A DNA stretch of 6,328 nucleotides from Phycisphaerae bacterium (GCA_020058145.1 JAGVEP010000438.1:1-6328), one strand, 5' to 3'; shown: positions 1 through 5,307, counted from the first letter of the stretch. Notes: a model not told the origin generated them from the sequence alone. Made by a program: numbers and translations.

Positions 1-640
1 CGGTCGGCGGCGACTTGAGCCGGCTGGACAGTGCCGCGACGCCGCCTCTGGTCAAAGCGGGCCCCGAATGGTGCCGGGCCCAACGCAGCCAGCGAAAGAC
101 GAGTACCAGCAGGTTGTCCGCCGCGAGCACTATGCCGCCCACCGCGGCCAGAATGAGCAGCAGTGCCGTCCCGAGCCGGTCGCAGGCCGGCAGGATGACG
201 GCGCGCAGTGCGCTCCCGACGACTCCGCCGGCCCCGCTGATCAAGAAGCGTTCGGGGTCCTCGAACACCCAGGCGCCGGCGGTCGCGGTCGCCGCGCAGA
301 TCAGCAGCACGCCCAGGAACCGCAGCCACAGGTCGTTCAGCCGGCCGGGCCGCGCCGCCGCAAGAACCGCGGCGTGCAGGAGAAAGACGAGCGGGTACGT
401 GGCGAGACCGAAGTAGTAGAACGCCTGGTAGGCCAGCCAGGCGCCGACCACGCCGCACAAGTTGCGTGGCGGTGCATTCAGCGGCCAGACGCAGGTTGAC
501 GGCGGGTCGGCGATATTGAAGCTTAGCACCGCCGCCCAGGCGAACAGGCACGCCAGCCAGCCGAGCACGACGCAGCAGAACCGCAGCGCTGCCTGCCGCT
601 CGTCCGTGCGCGACGTGCCGACCATCCCTGCTCGCTCCAT
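1..640 (-). CDS. ftsK: DNA translocase FtsK/SpoIIIE, N-terminal membrane domain (partial, runs off the left edge)
   Basis: Translating the minus strand from an ATG at 640 gives 213 codons with no stop up to the window edge. The product has the layout of the FtsK four-helix membrane anchor. Hydrophobic stretches lie at about residues 19-41, 63-95, 106-126 and 157-182. The family-like FNIADPPS segment (41-48) follows helix 1. An N-x2-G-x2-GAWLAYQ run (60-72) and a YFGLATYPLVFLL run (76-88) follow it, and a GAGGVVGSAL run (136-145) precedes the last helix. In FtsK this domain anchors the protein at the septum, while the C-terminal RecA-like motor moves DNA for dimer resolution. The motor would lie outside the window. 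An in-frame ATG at 625 has GGAG nine bases upstream and may be the true start; the ATG at 640 has no clear ribosome site. The gene is divergent from mlaE. The family call rests on motif and topology only, because the motor is not visible. Confidence 0.8.
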   Translation of the reverse strand, partial: MERAGMVGTSRTDERQAALRFCCVVLGWLACLFAWAAVLSFNIADPPSTCVWPLNAPPRNLCGVVGAWLAYQAFYYFGLATYPLVFLLHAAVLAAARPGRLNDLWLRFLGVLLICAATATAGAWVFEDPERFLISGAGGVVGSALRAVILPACDRLGTALLLILAAVGGIVLAADNLLVLVFRWLRWARHHSGPALTRGGVAALSSRLKSPPT

Positions 641-726
641 ACGCCAAGTCCGGAGTTCGCGGCCTCAGGTTCGGGACACGACTCCCGAGCCCCGCGCCGC
701 CCACGCCGGGTCCCCAATCGTGGATG

Positions 727-755
727 ATATCGCCTTTCGCGGGCGTATGCGATAT
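727..755. promoter_or_regulatory. Inverted repeat in the ftsK/mlaE divergent region, candidate operator/promoter
   Basis: A perfect 7-base inverted repeat, ATATCGC (727-733) and GCGATAT (749-755), has its half-sites 22 bases apart centre to centre, about two helical turns. This suits a dimeric regulator. Promoter-like hexamers overlap it. On the plus strand GATATT (751-756) is preceded by TGC, like an extended -10. On the minus strand there are TACAAT (754-759) and TATCAT (724-729). No good -35 box was found for any of them. It lies between two divergent genes and could serve either. Both the regulator and the function are unknown. Confidence 0.3.
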
Positions 756-788
756 TGTACTCCCGCCCGACGGAGAAGGTTCCAGCGT

Positions 789-1637
789 ATGCCGCGCCGC
801 AACGTTATGTCCGACCCGCTTGCCCGGCTGGGGTCCGGCGTGAGCAGCGCGCTCGCCCGCTTCTTCCTCAATTTCGGGCGGTTCTGGGTCTTCAGCGGCC
901 ACGCCATCGAGTTCATTCCGGTTGAGCTGGTCGGTCTGCGTGGCTGGCGGCGGCTGTTGCCGCAGTGTTTCTACATCGGTACGCGCTCCGTACCCGTCAT
1001 CATGATGACCGGGACGTTCATCGGCATGGTGCTGATTGTCCAAGGTTGGGCGCAGTTCGACGCGGCCGGGTTGACCGACCGGCTCGGCGCCATCGTGGTT
1101 ACGTCGCTGTGCCTGGAACTCGGACCCGTGCTCGCCGGCGTGATGCTGGCCGGCCGCGCCGGCGGCGCGCTGACCGCCGAGCTCGGCACCATGAACGTGA
1201 CCGAGCAACTGCTCGCGCTGCGTTCGATGGGCGCCGATCCGATTCGCCACCTCGTGACGCCGCGGTTCCTGGCCTGCCTGACGCTCGCGCCGCTGCTGAC
1301 CTGCTACGCGAACCTGATGGGCACGCTCGGGGCCTTTGTCGTCTACGCGGGTGTCTACGGCGGCGACACCGAACCGTTCTGGTACTGGATCACCCAGACC
1401 GTCCAGGTTTGGGATTTGGGCAGCGGCCTGTTCAAGTCGCTGTTCTTCGGCGGCGCGATCGGGCTGGTCAGTTGCTACAACGGCTTCCATTGCGACCCCG
1501 GCGCCCAGGGCGTCGGCCAGGCCTGCACGCAGAGCTTTGTCATCAGCTTCATCCTGATCCTCATGCTCGACCTCTTCCTCGGCCTCGTGCTCAACGGTCT
1601 GTACGACGTGTGGTACGGGTTCCGCCCGCTGATTTGA
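789..1637 (+). CDS. mlaE: MlaE-family ABC transporter permease (lipid transport)
   Basis: A 282-residue polytopic membrane protein of the MlaE/YrbE permease family. In E. coli, MlaE dimerises in the inner membrane with MlaF, MlaD and MlaB to move phospholipids between the membranes. Family signatures are clear: ELGPVLAG (110-117), AGRAGG (121-126), AELGTMNVTEQ (130-140) followed by the L-x-S-M-G-x-DPI-x2-L-x2-PR segment (144-159), and a GAQGVGQA-like motif near the C terminus before a final hydrophobic helix. An amphipathic N-terminal segment (about 25-50) precedes the first core helix, as is usual. The frame is open upstream to 462, but the start at 789 is chosen because GGAGAAGG (772-779) lies nine bases before this ATG and the resulting length fits the family. 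A second ATG at 807 is less well placed. mlaF follows ten bases after the stop, so the two are very likely co-transcribed. Confidence 0.93.
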   Translation: MPRRNVMSDPLARLGSGVSSALARFFLNFGRFWVFSGHAIEFIPVELVGLRGWRRLLPQCFYIGTRSVPVIMMTGTFIGMVLIVQGWAQFDAAGLTDRLGAIVVTSLCLELGPVLAGVMLAGRAGGALTAELGTMNVTEQLLALRSMGADPIRHLVTPRFLACLTLAPLLTCYANLMGTLGAFVVYAGVYGGDTEPFWYWITQTVQVWDLGSGLFKSLFFGGAIGLVSCYNGFHCDPGAQGVGQACTQSFVISFILILMLDLFLGLVLNGLYDVWYGFRPLI

Positions 1638-1647
1638 AGGCTGCAGC

Positions 1648-2445
1648 ATGTCCGACAACGATGGACCGATCATCGAGCTGCGTGGGGTGAGCAAATCCTT
1701 CGGCCGCCAGCACGTGCTCGACCAAATCAACCTCGCGATCGAGACCCGCAAGAACACGGTCATCATCGGCCGCTCCGGCACCGGCAAGAGCGTACTGCTC
1801 AAGCACATCGTCGGGCTCTTGAGGCCCGACCGTGGGGAGGTGTACTTCGAGGGCCAGCAGATTGACCGGCTCAGTGAGGCCGCCTGGGTCCCGATCCGCC
1901 AGCAGATTAGCTGCGTGTTCCAGCTCAATGCCCTCTTTGACTCGATGACCGTGCTGGAAAACGTCGCTTTCCCGATGACCGAAAACCGCCGCGGGCGGCT
2001 CGACCGCGACCGCGTCCGCGAGCTGGCGCGGCGCTGCCTGGAAATCGTCGGCCTCGCCGGATTCGATCCGAAATACCCCGCCCAGCTCTCCGGCGGCGAG
2101 AAGAAACGGGTGGCCATCGCCCGTGCGATCGCGATTGACCCGCCGCCGAAGGTGATCCTCTACGACGAACCCACCGCCGGACTTGATCCGCAGCGCTCCG
2201 ACGTGATCAACAAGCTGATTCGGCAAATGCAGGCGACGGTTGACGTGACGGGCGTGGTCGTCACCCACGACATGAAGACCGCCGCCGAGGTTGGCGACCG
2301 GGTGTTGATGTTGTATAGCGGCCACTTTATCGCCGACGGTACGCCCGCTGAGGTATTGCGCGCGCAGGACCCACGCGTGCGGCGATTCGCGCAAGGCACC
2401 GCGGAGCCAAGCGACATCTCGAGTCTGCTGGCGGAACAGGAATGA
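1648..2445 (+). CDS. mlaF: MlaF-family ABC transporter ATP-binding protein (lipid transport)
   Basis: A 265-residue ABC ATPase that energises the MlaE permease on the cytoplasmic side. All nucleotide-binding motifs are intact: Walker A GRSGTGKS (41-48), Q-loop Gln92 in VFQLNALFD, signature LSGGE (147-151), Walker B VILYDEP (169-175) with catalytic Glu174, D-loop GLDP (178-181) and switch His207 in VVTHD. The DPRVRRF segment near the C terminus matches the tail typical of MlaF. The ribosome site GAAGG (1636-1640) overlaps the mlaE stop and lies seven bases before the ATG, which suggests translational coupling. Order and spacing mark an mlaE-mlaF operon. An MCE-domain mlaD gene would usually come next, but none is present; insertion-sequence debris begins about 40 bases after the stop. 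Either mlaD is encoded elsewhere or the operon was cut by the rearrangement. Confidence 0.95.
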   Translation: MSDNDGPIIELRGVSKSFGRQHVLDQINLAIETRKNTVIIGRSGTGKSVLLKHIVGLLRPDRGEVYFEGQQIDRLSEAAWVPIRQQISCVFQLNALFDSMTVLENVAFPMTENRRGRLDRDRVRELARRCLEIVGLAGFDPKYPAQLSGGEKKRVAIARAIAIDPPPKVILYDEPTAGLDPQRSDVINKLIRQMQATVDVTGVVVTHDMKTAAEVGDRVLMLYSGHFIADGTPAEVLRAQDPRVRRFAQGTAEPSDISSLLAEQE

Positions 2446-2492
2446 CGCCCAAGAATAACTCGCTCGCAAGCCCTCTGGCACGTCCTAGTGCT

Positions 2493-2513
2493 CCGTCAGG
2501 TTTGAACTGACGG
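2493..2513. repeat. Perfect 7-base palindrome at the insertion-sequence end
   Basis: CCGTCAG (2493-2499) and CTGACGG (2507-2513) form a perfect 7-base inverted repeat around a 7-base loop, GTTTGAA. It lies a few bases inside the presumed left end of the IS630 remnant, so it is probably part of the transposase-binding terminal repeat. It could also act as a weak terminator for the mlaEF transcript, but there is no run of T after it. Confidence 0.4.
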
Positions 2514-2521
2514 ATGAAGTT

Positions 2522-2569
2522 GGCCCTCCTTGTTTCAGTGGCGGGAGGTCCGCCCAGGCAAGGAGGCCC
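2522..2569 (+). promoter_or_regulatory. Stem-loop that would hide the transposase ribosome binding site
   Basis: The transposase Shine-Dalgarno sequence AAGGAGG (2560-2566) lies six bases before the ATG at 2573. It sits within CAAGGAGG (2559-2566), which is the exact reverse complement of CCTCCTTG (2525-2532). Past a single C/C mismatch, GG (2522-2523) pairs with CC (2568-2569). A nested stem, GGCGG (2540-2544) with CCGCC (2550-2554), fills the loop. A transcript entering from outside, such as mlaEF read-through, would contain both arms and fold with the ribosome site hidden. One starting inside the left arm would not. Insertion sequences such as IS10 and IS50 are known to block translation of read-through transcripts in this way. 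For this element it is inference. Confidence 0.45.
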
Positions 2570-2572
2570 ACG

Positions 2573-2760
2573 ATGGTCAAGAAGTACTTCGTAACGCTCA
2601 CGGAGGAGGAGCGGCAGTCGCTGGAGCGGCTGGTTTCTTCGGGCCAGGCGGCGGCGCGAAAACGAACGCACGCCCGCGTCTTGCTGAAGGCCGACAGCGG
2701 CCCGGGCGGACCGGACTGCGACGCTGGGGAAGTTTGTGAAACGCTGGAAGTGAGCCGCCG
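2573..2760 (+). pseudogene. IS630-type transposase, N-terminal fragment
   Basis: From the ATG at 2573 the reading starts MVKKYFVTLTEEERQSLERL and continues through an ARKRTHARVLLKAD segment to a CETLEVSRR segment (about residue 62). This matches the N-terminal helix-turn-helix, DNA-binding part of IS630-family transposases. After VSRR the expected second HTH helix and the whole DDE catalytic domain are missing, because the frame runs into unrelated DNA of the adjoining dehydrogenase fragment. It therefore cannot transpose. It has a strong ribosome site (AAGGAGG, spacing six) and no internal stop, so the truncation may be fairly recent. If translated it would give a short DNA-binding fragment with an out-of-frame tail ending near 2908. 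Confidence 0.7.
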
Positions 2761-2763
2761 ACG

Positions 2764-3081
2764 TCAGCGGTGGACCAGGTCGATGAGGCCATCAAGCTGC
2801 ACAATGCGGTCCCGCAGGGCTTGTCGTCGGCAGTTTTCACGACGCACATGCTCGAGGCCGAGCGGTTCCTGGCACATTCTGGCAGCGATTGCGGCATTGC
2901 CAACGTGAACATCGGCACCAGCGGCGCTGAAATCGGCGGCGCCTTCGGCGGCGAAAAAGAAACCGGCGGCGGTCGCGACTCCGGCTCCGATTCCTGGAAG
3001 GCCTACATGCGCCGGCAGACGAACACGATCAACTGGAGCACGGAACTGCCACTGGCGCAGGGGATCAAGTTCGGAGATTGA
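2764..3081 (+). pseudogene. ALDH7-family aldehyde dehydrogenase, C-terminal fragment
   Basis: Frame 1 encodes about 105 residues that closely resemble the C-terminal end of ALDH7-type enzymes (human ALDH7A1/antiquitin and bacterial piperideine-6-carboxylate or aminoadipate semialdehyde dehydrogenases). Matching segments, in order, are VPQGLSSAVFT, GSDCGIANVNIG, TSGAEIGGAFGGEK, TGGGRDSGSDSWKAYMRRQT, TINWSTELPLAQGIKF and the stop. A full enzyme is about 500 residues. The NAD-binding domain, the catalytic Cys and the general-base Glu are all absent, so the fragment is inactive. The frame is open from 2740, but family similarity starts only near 2767, right after the transposase fragment, so this is a junction and not a start. 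A GTG at 2770 is not supported as a start by any ribosome site. The sequence is uninterrupted, unlike the second copy downstream of the ATPase gene. Confidence 0.85.
2938..3081 (+). repeat. Direct repeat copy A (ALDH7 3' end)
   Basis: This segment recurs in the same orientation at 4421-4565. Over the last 114 bases, ending at the stop codon (2968-3081 against 4452-4565), the copies align without gaps and differ at 11 positions by hand count (about 90% identity). Upstream of that the match is weaker and needs a one-base shift. Copy A keeps the open reading frame. Confidence 0.9.
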
Positions 3082-3107
3082 CGGTTCCCCGTTGGAGCGG
3101 GCCGGCA

Positions 3108-3113
3108 TACAAT
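3108..3113 (+). promoter_or_regulatory. -10-like hexamer immediately before the ATPase gene (possible leaderless start)
   Basis: TACAAT matches the TATAAT consensus at five of six positions and ends seven bases before the ATG at 3121. Transcription would then start at or next to the A of the start codon, giving a leaderless mRNA. In agreement, there is no Shine-Dalgarno sequence at normal distance; the nearest GGAG (3094-3097) is 23 bases away. No convincing -35 box is visible. The spacing resembles that of leaderless genes in other phyla, but use here is inferred. Confidence 0.4.
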
Positions 3114-3120
3114 CCGCGTT

Positions 3121-4407
3121 ATGGACGGCCCCGGCCCAGTTCGCACGGCGTACCTCGACTACGTGGCGCGCTGCCGCCAAGTATTCACGCCGTTTGCGCC
3201 GATCGAGTTGCCGGAGTTCTTCGCCGGACGGAAGGAGACCATCGACGATATCCACGGTGAGCTCCAAGCCCCCGGGCGGCAGGTCGCGGTCTACGGCGAG
3301 CGTGGCGTCGGAAAGACGTCACTGGCCCTGCTGCTTTATTTTTTCGCTGGCTACGATGACGAGCAAGTGCATATTTTCCGCTGTCACGATGGTGTCACCT
3401 TTGACGACATATGGCGCGCCCTCCTGACCAATGCGGGTCACTTGTTCGGTGTGAACGGGGCGCAGGCAGAGTCGGCGCACTCGGGAGAAGGCCGCCTCGG
3501 ACCTGTTGGCGGGAGTCTCTCGCGCCGCACGACAGTCAGCTTCCGGGCCGTTCGCGATGCTCGAGCGATCACGCCGGGTCGAATCCTGGAGACCTTTCAG
3601 AGGGTGCGGAAGCTGCTAATCATCGACGAGTTTGATCGCGTGCAGGACGCGCAGACGAAAACCCGCATGGCCGAGTTGATCAAGCACTTCTCCGACGCCC
3701 GCAGCGAGACGAAGATCGTGGTTGTCGGCGTCGCCGAGACACTCAATGAGCTAATCGGCCAACACGAGTCGCTGAGCCGGTCGCTCGCGCAAATCGGACT
3801 CAAACACATGGCCGAGCCTGAGCTCGCAGACATCATCGAGCGCGGCTCGCAGCGGACAAGTGCGAAGTTCGATTCCAGCGTGGCGCTTCGGATTGTGCGC
3901 CTCGCCGATGGCTTTCCACACTTCGTCCATTTACTCTCCCTCTATGCATCACTGTATGCCGGCGAATGCCTGCACGCGGCGCCCCCGGGCTCGCCACACG
4001 TTGGCGACCGAGAGTATCATTTGGGCTTGAAAAGCGCGATTGGGAAATCGGAGCACTCGTTGCAGGAAGCCTATGAGTCAGCCGTGATCACCACCCGGCG
4101 GAAGTCTGACATCTACGAACTGACGTTGAGAGCCATGGCGCTGTCTGAGGCGCGCGACGTTCAAGTGCGCGAATTGGCCAAGCATGCGTCATACCTTGCC
4201 CGCAGCGAACTTCGCCCCGAGAAATTCAGCAATGCCCTGGGGGAGCTCGTGAAGGAGGAGCGGAGCAGAATCCTCACAAAGGTGCGTGACGGCTACTACA
4301 AGTACACGAACCCGCTCATGAGGGCGTACATTCGCTTGCTGCTGGAGTTTGACAACCGGACGCAGCATGGTGGGCAGTTGGAGTTCCAGTACATGCGGGG
4401 CGCTTAG
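3121..4407 (+). CDS. P-loop ATPase of AAA/STAND (Orc1/Cdc6-like) type with C-terminal winged helix
   Basis: A 428-residue soluble protein with no signal peptide or membrane segment. An N-terminal FFAGRKETIDDI segment (33-44) resembles the 'F-x-GR-x2-E' lead-in of AAA_16/Orc-like ATPases. Walker A is GERGVGKTS (59-67) and Walker B is LLIIDEFD (165-172), with catalytic Glu170. A sensor-1-like IVVVGVAET (199-207) follows, then a lid-like helical region with the HESLSRSL and GFPHFVHLLSLYAS segments. Residues from about 320 to 415 look like a winged helix (FSNALGELVKEERSRI, then a KYTNPLMRAYIRLLLEF end). About 40 residues between the two Walker motifs (110-150) are Gly/Ser/Arg-rich and look like a loop insert. 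The specific role is not recognised. Such proteins act as nucleotide-driven switches in DNA loading, signalling or phage defence. The gene stands alone between two copies of an ALDH7 3' end and has lower GC than its neighbours, which suggests acquisition. Confidence 0.8.
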   Translation: MDGPGPVRTAYLDYVARCRQVFTPFAPIELPEFFAGRKETIDDIHGELQAPGRQVAVYGERGVGKTSLALLLYFFAGYDDEQVHIFRCHDGVTFDDIWRALLTNAGHLFGVNGAQAESAHSGEGRLGPVGGSLSRRTTVSFRAVRDARAITPGRILETFQRVRKLLIIDEFDRVQDAQTKTRMAELIKHFSDARSETKIVVVGVAETLNELIGQHESLSRSLAQIGLKHMAEPELADIIERGSQRTSAKFDSSVALRIVRLADGFPHFVHLLSLYASLYAGECLHAAPPGSPHVGDREYHLGLKSAIGKSEHSLQEAYESAVITTRRKSDIYELTLRAMALSEARDVQVRELAKHASYLARSELRPEKFSNALGELVKEERSRILTKVRDGYYKYTNPLMRAYIRLLLEFDNRTQHGGQLEFQYMRGA

Positions 4408-4420
4408 CGCACGCGGCCCA

Positions 4421-4565
4421 GGCGTGTTCGCGGCAAGAAAAGCGAAAGGGCGGCGGTCGCGACTCCGGCTTCGCTTCCTGGAAGGCCTGCACCTGCCGGC
4501 AGACGAATACGATCAACCGGAGCACGGAACTGCCACTGGCGCAGGGGATCGAGTTTGGAGACTGA
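4421..4565 (+). pseudogene. Decayed second copy of the ALDH7 C-terminal coding end (direct repeat copy B)
   Basis: Reading from 4452 in the aligned frame gives GGRDSGFASWK, CRQTNTINRSTELPLAQGIE and FGD-stop, clearly the same dehydrogenase tail as at 2968-3081. Key residues have drifted: the YMRR of the family reads CTCR, and the Trp of TINW is Arg. Upstream, around 4421-4451, a one-base shift relative to copy A breaks the frame in the part that should encode the GGAFGGEK motif. Nothing of the enzyme is visible further upstream, since the ATPase gene ends at 4407. It is non-functional. It begins 14 bases after the ATPase stop and lies 177 bases before the nitroreductase start. Confidence 0.85.
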
Positions 4566-4631
4566 CAGCGGAGAGCGCACATGCTCTAGAGAAGCCGGCG
4601 GCAAGGCCACCGTCGGCGTCTTGTTCTTCAG

Positions 4632-4641
4632 CCCCCCCCCC
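4632..4641 (+). repeat. Run of ten C
   Basis: A C10 homopolymer lies in the 176-base gap between the decayed ALDH7 tail and the nitroreductase gene. Such tracts are prone to slippage. No reading frame that it would switch on or off was identified, and in an assembly it may also be a length error. Confidence 0.7.
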
Positions 4642-4658
4642 GCCGCATTCCCGACCCG

Positions 4659-4675
4659 GAGCATTGCCAATGCTC
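4659..4675. repeat. Perfect 7-base hairpin upstream of the nitroreductase gene
   Basis: GAGCATT (4659-4665) and AATGCTC (4669-4675) form a perfect stem around a three-base GCC loop, 67 bases before the nitroreductase ATG. It is not followed by a T-run, so it is not a typical terminator. It could be an operator or a 5'-leader structure; nothing shows which. Confidence 0.4.
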
Positions 4676-4741
4676 TCGGCGCTGGACTGCGCTCCCCCTT
4701 CAGGGGTACTGCCGCGGCTACCACGACTTTCGGAGCGTCCC

Positions 4742-5281
4742 ATGGACGTCCTCGCCGCCATCAAGACCCGCCGTAGCGTGCGATCGTATTCGCCACAGGC
4801 TATCCCGCCGGAGGTGCTGGAGCGGTTGAAGTACGCCCTGCGGGCCGCGCCGTCGGCGTGTAACCTCCAGCCGTGGCACTTCATCCTGGTCTTCGAGCCG
4901 GCAGGCCGAAGAAAATTGGCGGAGGCGTCGTTCGATCAGCTCTGGATCGCCGACGCGCCGCTCATTGTCGTGGCCTGCGGCCTGCCCGAGCGCGCGTACC
5001 AGCGCATGGGCGGTCACGGCAACAGCGTCGACATCGACGTGGCCATCGCGCTCGATCACCTCACGCTCGTGGCCGTCGCCGAAGGCCTCGGAACCTGCTG
5101 GATCGGCGCGTTCGAGGAGTCGCGGGTCAAGCGGCTGCTCGAAATCCCCGCGAGCGTGAAGGTCGTCGCGCTGACGCCCGTCGGTTACCCCTCGGCGTCC
5201 GATTTGAACTCGCCGCTCGACGAAGGCCGGCGGAAACCGCCCCACGAGATCTTCAGCACGGATCGCTACGCGGCGCTATAG
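4742..5281 (+). CDS. Nitroreductase-family FMN-dependent oxidoreductase
   Basis: A 179-residue cytoplasmic flavoprotein of the nitroreductase superfamily. These usually form homodimers that bind FMN at the interface and use NAD(P)H to reduce nitro compounds, quinones or related substrates. The N-terminal phosphate-binding RRSVRSY motif (10-16) is present. Next come the APSACNLQPWHF segment (36-47, usually S-x2-NxQPW) and the DIDVAIALDHLTLVAVAEGLG helix (97-117) leading to CWIGAF (119-124). A VGYP motif lies near the C terminus before the R-x-P-x2-E-I-F tail. The length fits the compact members of the family. The frame is open back to 4349, but the start is placed at 4742 because GGAG (4732-4735) lies six bases before this ATG and the family domain begins at once. 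An in-frame ATG at 4670 lies inside a hairpin and lacks a ribosome site. The substrate cannot be predicted. Confidence 0.92.
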   Translation: MDVLAAIKTRRSVRSYSPQAIPPEVLERLKYALRAAPSACNLQPWHFILVFEPAGRRKLAEASFDQLWIADAPLIVVACGLPERAYQRMGGHGNSVDIDVAIALDHLTLVAVAEGLGTCWIGAFEESRVKRLLEIPASVKVVALTPVGYPSASDLNSPLDEGRRKPPHEIFSTDRYAAL

Positions 5282-5284
5282 ACA

Positions 5285-5307
5285 CCCTGTGTGCGCCGCG
5301 CACAGGG
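5285..5307. terminator. Probable bidirectional terminator between convergent genes
   Basis: Between the nitroreductase stop (5281) and the pseudopilin stop (5314), CCCTGTG (5285-5291) pairs perfectly with CACAGGG (5301-5307). An alternative inner pairing, GTGCG with CGCAC, closes a CCG loop. The hairpin is GC-rich and sits between two convergent genes, where a shared terminator is expected. It lacks a clear U-tract on either strand, so this is inferred from position and structure. Confidence 0.5.

Larger units (their letters stand above)
2486..2760 (+). mobile_element. IS630-type insertion sequence, left-end remnant
   Basis: The stretch appears to begin at a TA dinucleotide (2486-2487), the target used by IS630/Tc1-mariner elements. 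It continues through a terminal hairpin-like palindrome and a leader into the first ~60 codons of an IS630-like transposase, where the similarity stops. No matching right end was found anywhere in the window, so only the left part survives. The exact outer boundary is inferred from the TA and from the distance to mlaF. The element separates mlaF from what is now downstream. Confidence 0.6.

Noticed and set aside
15..499. Plus-strand reading frames at the left end
   Set aside because: They are Arg/Pro/Gln-rich with no recognisable domain and lie antisense to the coherent FtsK membrane domain; open frames by chance are common at this GC content.
671..688. TCGGGA/TCCCGA hairpin in the ftsK leader
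   Set aside because: A six-base GC-rich stem is expected by chance in such sequence and no terminator or regulatory context supports it.
462..788. N-terminal extension of the MlaE frame
   Set aside because: The extra 109 residues are low-complexity, overlap ftsK and the intergenic region, and a strong ribosome site at 772-779 points to the ATG at 789.
1591..2481. Long minus-strand frame opposite mlaF (296 residues)
   Set aside because: It is antisense to a gene with all ABC motifs, has a composition typical of mirror frames (His/Asp/Val-rich), and shows no family signature.
2764..3267. Minus-strand frame across the ALDH7 fragment and the ATPase start
   Set aside because: It is antisense to strong ALDH7 similarity; its resemblance to the minus frame at 4404-4724 is only the mirror of the direct repeat.
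3121..4407. ATPase as a transposition helper (TniB/IstB-like) of the neighbouring insertion sequence
   Set aside because: IS630 elements do not use such a helper, no partner transposase is present, and the Orc-like C-terminal winged helix region does not fit TniB or IstB.
2486..4565. A composite transposon with IS630 at both ends
   Set aside because: No right-end IS630 sequence or second copy was found near 4400-4740; the repeats flanking the ATPase are dehydrogenase sequence.
4349..4741. Upstream extension of the nitroreductase frame
   Set aside because: It would overlap the ATPase end and the ALDH7 remnant out of their frames; the ribosome site and the family domain both begin at the 4742 start.
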